DNA from: an uncultured Verrucomicrobiota bacterium
Lineage (GTDB): Bacteria > Verrucomicrobiota > Verrucomicrobiia > Opitutales > Seribacteraceae
DNA length: 45,940 nt
Assembly: GCA_902569115.1 (NCBI GenBank)
Contig: CACFTI010000017.1
Span: 1 to 45,940 of the forward strand
Reading direction: 5' to 3'
Positions 18,513 through 25,040 of the stretch are shown in pieces (position 1 is the first letter of the stretch; every line of letters begins with the position of its first letter). The translations under genes were made by a program, and so were the position numbers. The notes beneath the pieces were generated by a model, which made no database searches, was not told where the DNA came from, and was given only the letters and a program-made list of their open reading frames with translations.

Positions 18513-18526
18513 ACATTAATTAATGT
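18513..18526. promoter_or_regulatory. Perfect 14-bp palindrome upstream of the membrane protein gene
   Basis: ACATTAATTAATGT reads the same on both strands and sits 37 bp before the ATG at 18476. A second, 13-bp inverted repeat TTGTTTCAAACAA lies at 18541-18553, just past the stop of the sulfatase gene. The first is a plausible operator for a separate promoter. No strong -35/-10 pair fits exactly, though TATGTT downstream could be a -10. Confidence 0.4.
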
Positions 18527-18556
18527 CATGGAAACTAGAATTGTTTCAAACAAAAG

Positions 18557-20053
18557 TCATTTTCCCTCTCTAAACCACTTTTTATATATTTCAGAATTTC
18601 TGCGATAATTATCTCTTGAAACCTTGTTTCCGGTCGAGCTCATTTGATCTTCCGTTTCGAGGATGTAAGTTTCCAATGTTTCAGGACCTGGGTCTTTGGT
18701 TTTCGAAATCCACTGATCTAGTTGTTCACGAAGATTTTGTAATATGTCCTTATATTTTGAAAGTTCTGCTAAGTTTTTGGTCTGCCATTTATCCTCCTGG
18801 TAAAGATACAGTTCTTCTTTCGGTCGGGTTGGGGAGAATAGTAACTGCTTGGAAAGTGAATTGAGACTGCCTTCGTCATGCAATTGCCTGAGCCGCTTAA
18901 CAATTAATTTTGTATCCTTATAATTACTGGGCATGAGGTGGGGTCTTTCAGGAAAGAAGTTTTTTATGAAGAGAAATTTTTCAGATCGGACGGAACGAAT
19001 TTGATCTGCTGCCTCTCCGCATCGGTCACGGGCGGCAAAGACAAATTCTTTTGGTTTGTATTGTGATGAGAGAATATTTTGGCCTTCCATTTTTGGTGGA
19101 ATCTGAATACCTGCTAACGCTAAAGAGAGAGCGGCTATATCAATATGCTCAACCAAATCTTGTCTTTTTCGCCCAAATGGAATTCCGGGACCTTTGATCA
19201 CAAGTGGAATGTGAGTCCCCTCATCATAGAGAAACTGTTTTCCGCGGGCATGGCTTATTCCATGGTCTGTAAAAAATATGATTACCGTATTATCAATTAT
19301 ACCTTCTTTTTTGAGTCTTTCGATAACCTGACCGACATGCCAGTCAGTAATGCGAACCGTATCGAGATAAGTAGCCCAGTCTCTCAAAAGAACTGAATCA
19401 TTCGGGTAATACGGGGGCAATTCAACCAAATCATGCGGAGTTGGATTAAGTCCGAATTGGCTTACCATTCGTTTTTCAAGTATATCATAGTGCTTTTCCG
19501 CGGCTCCTCGTATTTTACCCCCGTGTAATTGAACCTGCATGAAGAAGGGTTGATTATCATTCCTTTTCGACCAGTCATGACTGTCATATATCTCAGTGTC
19601 CCAGTCGAAATTGTAGTCTGTCTTTCCCCTTCTTCCCGTTTTGGTGGGTAGGCTTCTGAAATCAAAATTTTTCAGTCCGCTACCAATGCATGTAAAATAT
19701 CCTGCTTCCTGAAAAATTTCAGGAATGGGTCTCACTCCATCCGGTAATGGAATCCTGTTTTTGCATCTGCCGCTTCGATGATGATGGGCTCCAATCGAAT
19801 TTTGGTACATACCCGTGATTAAGGCAGTACGGAAGGTGGAGCAGACGGGCGAGGTGGCGTAGGCCTCGGTAAAAAGAAGACCCTCTTGTGCCAGTTTGTC
19901 CACATTTGGGGTTTCGATCGCTTTTTCCCCATAACAGGAAAAGTTTGCGGACATATCATCAACCACAAACCAGAGAATGTTTGGTTGTTTCTCTGCCCAA
20001 CTTTGGATTCCTGTTAAAGTGACTGTGAGGAGTAGAATTTTAATTCTTATCAT
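18557..20053 (-). CDS. Secreted sulfatase, SGSH-like, with CSTFR motif
   Basis: 498 residues with a signal peptide ending IQSWA at about 20. NILWFVVDDMSANFSCYG gives the metal Asp pair. The formylglycine motif reads C-S-T-F-R (71-75) in SPVCSTFRTALITGMYQ, with Thr where Pro or Ala is usual. GAHHHRSG, IFFTDHGISHARGKQFLYDEG and a missing GKWHLG resemble N-sulfoglucosamine sulfohydrolase (SGSH)-type sulfatases, so an N-sulfate or related hexosamine sulfate is a reasonable guess. An AGGAG ribosome-binding site lies about 11 nt upstream of the ATG, one of the few good ones here. It is probably the last gene of the GntR-led unit. Confidence 0.88.
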   Translation of the reverse strand: MIRIKILLLTVTLTGIQSWAEKQPNILWFVVDDMSANFSCYGEKAIETPNVDKLAQEGLLFTEAYATSPVCSTFRTALITGMYQNSIGAHHHRSGRCKNRIPLPDGVRPIPEIFQEAGYFTCIGSGLKNFDFRSLPTKTGRRGKTDYNFDWDTEIYDSHDWSKRNDNQPFFMQVQLHGGKIRGAAEKHYDILEKRMVSQFGLNPTPHDLVELPPYYPNDSVLLRDWATYLDTVRITDWHVGQVIERLKKEGIIDNTVIIFFTDHGISHARGKQFLYDEGTHIPLVIKGPGIPFGRKRQDLVEHIDIAALSLALAGIQIPPKMEGQNILSSQYKPKEFVFAARDRCGEAADQIRSVRSEKFLFIKNFFPERPHLMPSNYKDTKLIVKRLRQLHDEGSLNSLSKQLLFSPTRPKEELYLYQEDKWQTKNLAELSKYKDILQNLREQLDQWISKTKDPGPETLETYILETEDQMSSTGNKVSRDNYRRNSEIYKKWFREGK

Positions 20054-20066
20054 GAATATAAACTCC

Positions 20067-20091
20067 TTTCTGTACTGTAATTTAACAGAAA
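20067..20091 (-). promoter_or_regulatory. Inverted repeat beside the ribosome-binding site of the SGSH-like sulfatase
   Basis: Arms TTTCTGT (20067-20073) and ACAGAAA (20085-20091) enclose 11 bases, which hold an alternative inner half (CTGT at 20075-20078) able to pair with the same right arm. The GGAG ribosome-binding site of the downstream gene abuts it. It could be an operator or a weak RNA switch; chance is possible. Confidence 0.25.
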
Positions 20092-20101
20092 AAATTTCTT
20101 A

Positions 20102-21664
20102 CTATAAAAACCTTGGATGTACCGATTTTCCACTTTTTTTGGAAAGCGGATACTTAGGTTTCCATGTAGGATGTTTCTGCCCTAGCCAGGTTTGAATCTT
20201 ATTCGATAGGTTGGAGGCGACCTTTGGATGCTTTTTGATTATGTTTCTGTCTTCTCCAATATCATCGGTGAGGTTGTAAAGTTCCCATTCATCGGCTTCA
20301 TAGAAATAGAGTAATTTATAGCGTTTATTCTCGATTTCATCAATTACGACCACACAAGGTTGAGCCCGGATGTCCATGTATCCGGGGAACAAATAAAAGA
20401 TGGGAGATCTCCGGTTTTTTAATTTTGGATTGAAGAGAATATCGGCAAACGATTCTCCATCCAAAGGATGTTTTTTCTGAGAGGGAAGCCAAGTATTCCC
20501 CGCGACCTCTAATAATGTAGGATAGAAATCGATTCCGTGAACCATCCTGTCGCTAACCGTATTTGCGGGAATAATACCGGGCCAGTAAGCAATCAGGGGT
20601 ACGCGTATTCCTCCTTCCGTAAACATTCCCTTAACCCCACGCAAGGGCAGGTTGTCTCCATGCGTTCCCCCGTTGTCCGAAGTAAACAGAATTAGGGTGT
20701 TTTTTGCGATACTGTCACTGGTGTCGCCATTTTGGTCCGGATCATCCAGAGAATCTAGAAGCCTTCCAAGAACCGCATCCATGCCTGAGATGAAACCTGC
20801 AAGGTTTGTTTGTTTGGAACCTCTTGACATTGCGGCATCTTTTAAATCCGGTCTGGATTGAACGGGGCCATGGACCGCATATGCATGCAGTTGTAAGTAG
20901 AAAGGCTCGGGTTTGGCGGCAAGTGACTGAACGGTTTCCTCCATGGCATCGGCTAGGGCATCGCAAACATGTTTGGGTTTTCCAATCTGACTCTTGGAAA
21001 TGTGGAACTTTTCCACATAGGATTCCGTGTAGGGCTCGCCAAAGCGGTCGAAGTCTCCTCTTCCAAGTTTTGTGAACTGCCAACTATCCTTTCCTTTCTT
21101 GGCAAAGCATGTGGGTTGATGTCCCTGCGTATATCCTCCAATGTTGATATCGAAACCTTGGTTTTCAGGCATGGTTGATTCCCCAGAATGACCTCCCACA
21201 TGATATTTCCCAATGTGAGCGGTGTTATAGCCATTTTTTTTCAATGCTTCCGCAATGGTGACTGCTTCACTGGCCACATCCTGCCTTTGGTTTGGACCTT
21301 TGAATTGAGCCTGTTCTTTGGTGATACCCGGTTTTTTGTTTCGATTCAGGTTCCCCACGATATAGACTCCATTATTGACGCGTGCGGGGTATTGACCCGA
21401 CAGCATGGCGGCTCTGGAGGGTGCGCAATTTGGCTGAGTGTAGGCATGTGTGAAGCTCAAGCCCTTGTTGGCAATCTTTTCAATATTGGGGGTCATGAAA
21501 GAACCGGTGTGAGTGCCCATTGTGGCTTGTTTGGCACTGATCTGATTCCATCCCAAATCATCGATCATATAAACAATCAGGTTCGGTTGCTTTTTCCCGT
21601 AGGCGGCCATTGAAAAGAAAAAGCCAAGCGTTAAGGGCTGGATAAAGTGCTTTATGAATTTCAT
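20102..21664 (-). CDS. Secreted sulfatase, CAPSR motif
   Basis: 520 residues from the ATG at 21664 (MKFIKHFIQPLTLGFFFSMAAYG signal peptide); a farther ATG 13 codons upstream is in frame but spoils the signal. NLIVYMIDDLGWNQ gives the metal Asp pair; C-A-P-S-R (80-84) in QPNCAPSRAAMLSGQYP is the formylglycine site. GKYHVGGHSG and LFTSDNGGTHG follow. An insertion between strand 1 and the active-site helix (KQATMGTHTGSFMTP) and the Asn/Lys-rich NLNRNKKPGITKEQ loop distinguish it from its neighbours. It is separated by 82 nt from the upstream sulfatase gene, with a palindrome in the gap. Confidence 0.9.
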   Translation of the reverse strand: MKFIKHFIQPLTLGFFFSMAAYGKKQPNLIVYMIDDLGWNQISAKQATMGTHTGSFMTPNIEKIANKGLSFTHAYTQPNCAPSRAAMLSGQYPARVNNGVYIVGNLNRNKKPGITKEQAQFKGPNQRQDVASEAVTIAEALKKNGYNTAHIGKYHVGGHSGESTMPENQGFDINIGGYTQGHQPTCFAKKGKDSWQFTKLGRGDFDRFGEPYTESYVEKFHISKSQIGKPKHVCDALADAMEETVQSLAAKPEPFYLQLHAYAVHGPVQSRPDLKDAAMSRGSKQTNLAGFISGMDAVLGRLLDSLDDPDQNGDTSDSIAKNTLILFTSDNGGTHGDNLPLRGVKGMFTEGGIRVPLIAYWPGIIPANTVSDRMVHGIDFYPTLLEVAGNTWLPSQKKHPLDGESFADILFNPKLKNRRSPIFYLFPGYMDIRAQPCVVVIDEIENKRYKLLYFYEADEWELYNLTDDIGEDRNIIKKHPKVASNLSNKIQTWLGQKHPTWKPKYPLSKKSGKSVHPRFL

Positions 21665-21712
21665 ACAAAGCCAACTATCTCGATAATGACGGTACATCGT
21701 CAACCGAAAGAG

Positions 21713-21734
21713 GATCTAACAAGATTGTTAGATC
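21713..21734. promoter_or_regulatory. 10+10 bp inverted repeat between two sulfatase genes
   Basis: Arms GATCTAACAA (21713-21722) and TTGTTAGATC (21725-21734) are perfect complements around a 2-bp centre. It lies 13 bases past the stop of one sulfatase gene and 49 before the start of the next. There is no T-run after it on the minus strand, so a terminator is less likely than a protein site. TTGACG (minus strand, 21699-21704) follows as a possible -35 box, with a weak AGATAG (21675-21680) at 18 bp. Confidence 0.45.
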
Positions 21735-21746
21735 TGAATACTCATA

Positions 21747-23420
21747 TCAAGGTTTCCCTGCTGTTTTAGGATTATGAAGACCCTCTGCAAGTTCTGCTTT
21801 TCTTCTTATTAAAAATTCGCTCGAAATCAAAGCAGCTTTTTTTCTATCTGTTTCGCTGTAGTCCCAAAATTCCTGAACAATTTTTTCGCAAGCTGGATAG
21901 TGGGAACCATCATCTCCAACTTTTTTGCGCAGTTTCGCAAACCATTGTTTCAGGGACTGAACGAGTTTCGCGTGTTTTGGATCATCATAAATATTTTTCG
22001 TTTCATTCGGATCTTGGATCATGTCGTACAACTCCCATCCAGCAGGTGTCCGATAGTCCCCCTGATAATTGCATCCGTAAAAGTAGATCAGTTTGTACCT
22101 CTTGGTTCTCATTCCGATATGTGCGGGGTTGTCATGGTGAGCCATATGCATCCAGTACCGGTAGTAAGCCGCCTTCTTCCATGCTTTTTTCTCTTCTCCT
22201 GTCTCTAGTATGCTTTTGAATGAACGACCTTGAACAGATTGAGGAATTGAGCCTTCGGCAAAGTCTAGCAGGGTGGGGGCAAAATCGACATTTTCTATAA
22301 TCGTATCAAATCGTTGCCCGGCTTTGATTGATTTTGGGTAACGGATCATCAGAGGCATACGCATCGATTCCTCATACATCCATCTCTTGTCCTGATAATC
22401 ATGCTCTCCCAGCATGAAACCCTGATCGGCGGTGTAGACGATGAGCGTGTTGTCCATTTGGCCAGTGGCTTCAAGATGAGCGAAGAGTCGCCCGAGATTA
22501 TCGTCGATACCCTTTACGCACCGGAGAAATTTTTTCAGGTAGGCGTTGTAGGCAAAGCGGGTGTTTTCCTGATCGCTAAATTTCTCTGGATCATAGTCTT
22601 TGGGGAATTCATTGGGGAACCTTTCTGGTAAGTCACGAAGATACGAACGCCGGGGGTTGCGACTGCCAATGGAGGTACCAATATGCGGAATGAGTTCGTC
22701 GTTCCGCCCGCGGGTTGCAAGAGAACCAAATTTTGAATCTCTTTTCCATAGAGTTGTCGGCTCGGGGATCTTTATATCAGCCAGATAATCTTCATATCTT
22801 TCTGCATTCTCAAAATAGTCATGCGGTGCCTTGTAGTGGTGCATTAAAAAGAAGGGTTTTTCATCCTTTCGGTTTTTCAGCCACTCAAGAGTAAGGTCAG
22901 TGATTGCATCCGTGGAATGTTTTTCCGGAAATTCAATGAGGTTCTTTCCCCAGGGTTTTTCTCCTCGAATACGAAAAGAAGGCCCGTGATATTTTCCCTG
23001 CCCGGGAAGGACGCAGTAGTAATCAAAATCTTTGGGTTCAACCTTCAGGTGCCACTTGCCAATCATTGCTGTTTCATAGCCAGCTTTCGCCATTTGAATG
23101 GGTAACATCTGTTTGCCTGGTAAGACTTTACCGCTGAGATCAACAGCACCATTAGTATGATTATATTGCCCTGTAAGGACGCAGGCCCGCGAAGGAGAGC
23201 AGATCGAGTTGGTACAAAATGCATTTTCAAAAAGAGCACCTTCTTTTGCCAAGCGATCCAAGTTGGGAGTGGGAGCCACCTTGGCTAACCTGCCCCCATA
23301 GGCAGAAATGGCATGGGCAGCGTGATCATCCGACATGATAAAAAGAATATTCGGTTTTTTACCTTTTGTTGTATTGATTAATGAGAGTAGGATTAATCCG
23401 AGGAGATAAAGATTCTTCAT
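21747..23420 (-). CDS. Secreted sulfatase, CSPSR motif, GlcNAc-6-sulfatase-like
   Basis: 557 residues with a short signal peptide (about 1-20). NILFIMSDDHAAHAISAYGG carries the metal Asp pair; C-S-P-S-R (74-78) in SICSPSRACVLTGQYNHTNG is canonical. GKWHLKVEPKDFDYYCVLPGQG, FFLMHHYKAPHDYFENAERYEDYL and YTADQGFMLGEHDYQDKRWMYEESMRMP are typical of the mucin-desulfating / N-acetylglucosamine-6-sulfatase-like group. Sub-type assignment is by recognition of these strings only. It starts 17 nt after the small membrane protein gene. Confidence 0.9.
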   Translation of the reverse strand: MKNLYLLGLILLSLINTTKGKKPNILFIMSDDHAAHAISAYGGRLAKVAPTPNLDRLAKEGALFENAFCTNSICSPSRACVLTGQYNHTNGAVDLSGKVLPGKQMLPIQMAKAGYETAMIGKWHLKVEPKDFDYYCVLPGQGKYHGPSFRIRGEKPWGKNLIEFPEKHSTDAITDLTLEWLKNRKDEKPFFLMHHYKAPHDYFENAERYEDYLADIKIPEPTTLWKRDSKFGSLATRGRNDELIPHIGTSIGSRNPRRSYLRDLPERFPNEFPKDYDPEKFSDQENTRFAYNAYLKKFLRCVKGIDDNLGRLFAHLEATGQMDNTLIVYTADQGFMLGEHDYQDKRWMYEESMRMPLMIRYPKSIKAGQRFDTIIENVDFAPTLLDFAEGSIPQSVQGRSFKSILETGEEKKAWKKAAYYRYWMHMAHHDNPAHIGMRTKRYKLIYFYGCNYQGDYRTPAGWELYDMIQDPNETKNIYDDPKHAKLVQSLKQWFAKLRKKVGDDGSHYPACEKIVQEFWDYSETDRKKAALISSEFLIRRKAELAEGLHNPKTAGKP

Positions 23421-23437
23421 TTGTTTTGTGAGAAAGA

Positions 23438-23623
23438 TTATGGTTTTCGTTTAGGTTTTACGATGAAAAGAAAGGCAAGAATAGAAACCAATCCGATTAG
23501 GCCGTAGATGCATTGCCAGGGTAAGCGTTCCAGTGGTTCAGCCAGTTCATAGGAAGCAAGAAATCCGTAGATGCAAAAGGCGGTTAAAAAAAGGAAAGGC
23601 AACCCCAACAGAACTTTAATCAT
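23438..23623 (-). CDS. Small two-helix membrane protein
   Basis: 61 residues from the ATG at 23623 (MIKVLLGLPFLFLTAFCIYG); an ATG 15 codons upstream would overlap the DUF1501 gene end and adds a polar stretch. Two hydrophobic helices (about 3-22 and 35-54) are joined by ELAEPLERLPWQ, and the protein ends in a basic KPKRKP tail, predicting the C-terminus inside the cell. It fits in the 213-nt space between DUF1501 and a sulfatase with gaps of 10 and 17 nt, so it is probably translated. Homologues are not recognised; function unknown. Confidence 0.55.
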   Translation of the reverse strand: MIKVLLGLPFLFLTAFCIYGFLASYELAEPLERLPWQCIYGLIGLVSILAFLFIVKPKRKP

Positions 23624-23633
23624 TAAGGAAGAT

Positions 23634-25040
23634 TCAGGCAATGAGCTCTTGGATGACCTGCCCCCCAAATTGACTGAGTTGCTTGTATCTGCCTCCGTGA
23701 AAGTAAGTCAGTTTATTATCGTCCAAACCAAGAAGGTGCAGGAGGGTAACATGAAAGTCACGGATAGGGTGGGCAACCTCCACTGCTTCCGCTCCGATTT
23801 CATCAGTTCCGCCCACAATGGTCCCGGCTTTGACCCCACCTCCTGCCATCATAATGGTCATTGCTTTGTTGTTGTGCCCTCTGCCAATTGCATACACTCC
23901 ACCCCTACGGTTATTATCCGGGGTTCTTCCAAACTCTCCCATCCACAAAACAAGGGTGTCTTTGAGCATGCCACGGCTTTTAAGGTCTTTGATTAAGGCC
24001 GTCATCGGCTGATCGACACTTTTGATACGGGCTGCATGTGCCCGCTCCAGGTAGTCGTGACTATCCCAGCCGCCGGAAAAGATTTGTACAAAACGAACAC
24101 CTTTTTCCACCAGTCTTCTGGCCATGAGGCATTGCTTACCAAAGGTGGAAGTATCTTTCTGATTCAATCCGTATGCCTCCTTGGTTTTTTCTGATTCTCC
24201 TTCGAGATCAATCACCCCGGGTACTTCCATTTGCATACGATAGGCTAATTCGTAGCTTTGCATCCTTGAATCTAATTCCTGATGATAGGAATGCTTTTTC
24301 GCGTGCATTTCATTTAGGAAAGATAATTCGTCTAGTGCCTGTCGCTGATGCGAACGGGTTTTGTGGGCAGGCCCCTGTAAATCAAGAATAGGAGAACCGG
24401 TCGGACGGAGTCGTGTTCCCTGGTATTGTCCGGGAAGAAATCCATTGGACCAGTTTCGTGAACCACCCTGGGGTAGGGCTAGTTCCGTCATGACCACATA
24501 ACCCGGAAGATTCTGGTTAAAAGTTCCCAAGCCGTAATTAACCCACGCACCTAAAGCCGGGTCGCCTCCCAAACGACTGCCGGTGTTCATATGAAAGAGC
24601 GCTTCCGGGTGATTGAGTGACTCCGCAAAACATCCACGATAGTTGCAAAGCTCATCGGCGACTTCAGGAAGATGTACCCACTGGTCACTCATATCCAAAC
24701 CTGACTGTCCAACTTTTCGTGAACTGTAGGGGCTGCCGACGAAAAATTTATCCCCGGATTCGAGGGTTCCGGTTCTTTTGGATTCTGTTTTATGGAGGTT
24801 GTTAAGCTTTGGCTTGGGGTCAAAAGTATCGACCTGGCTGGGCCCGCCCTCCATGAAAAGCATAATGACATTCTTTGCTTTCGGTTGGTGCATCGGTTTT
24901 TGCCGAATAGTCCCGTAATCTGGGTCCTTCGCCAGAAGGTCGGTCATGGCTAATGCCCCGAGCGAGGAAGTCATTCCGTAAAGAAAGTCGCGTCTGTTCA
25001 GGTGTGGAATAGGAAGATTTATGGCTGGATTAGTAGACAT
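23634..25040 (-). CDS. DUF1501 Tat-exported protein
   Basis: 468 residues from the ATG at 25040, chosen because MSTNPAINLPIPHLNRRDFLYGMTSSLGALA is a twin-arginine-type leader (N-R-R-D-F-L) and the start overlaps the upstream stop by 11 nt, as in an operon. The body has DUF1501 signatures: VIMLFMEGGPSQVDTFDPKP, HPEALFHMNTGSRLGG, GNWVNYGLG-like WVNYGLGT, GVRFVQIFSGGWDSHDYLERAH, LWMGEFGRTPDNN and GRGHNNKAMTIMMAGGGVKAG. The fold is alkaline-phosphatase-like and related to sulfatases. It nearly always follows a DUF1549/DUF1553 cytochrome protein in PVC genomes, as here. The role of the pair is unproven. Confidence 0.93.
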   Translation of the reverse strand: MSTNPAINLPIPHLNRRDFLYGMTSSLGALAMTDLLAKDPDYGTIRQKPMHQPKAKNVIMLFMEGGPSQVDTFDPKPKLNNLHKTESKRTGTLESGDKFFVGSPYSSRKVGQSGLDMSDQWVHLPEVADELCNYRGCFAESLNHPEALFHMNTGSRLGGDPALGAWVNYGLGTFNQNLPGYVVMTELALPQGGSRNWSNGFLPGQYQGTRLRPTGSPILDLQGPAHKTRSHQRQALDELSFLNEMHAKKHSYHQELDSRMQSYELAYRMQMEVPGVIDLEGESEKTKEAYGLNQKDTSTFGKQCLMARRLVEKGVRFVQIFSGGWDSHDYLERAHAARIKSVDQPMTALIKDLKSRGMLKDTLVLWMGEFGRTPDNNRRGGVYAIGRGHNNKAMTIMMAGGGVKAGTIVGGTDEIGAEAVEVAHPIRDFHVTLLHLLGLDDNKLTYFHGGRYKQLSQFGGQVIQELIA

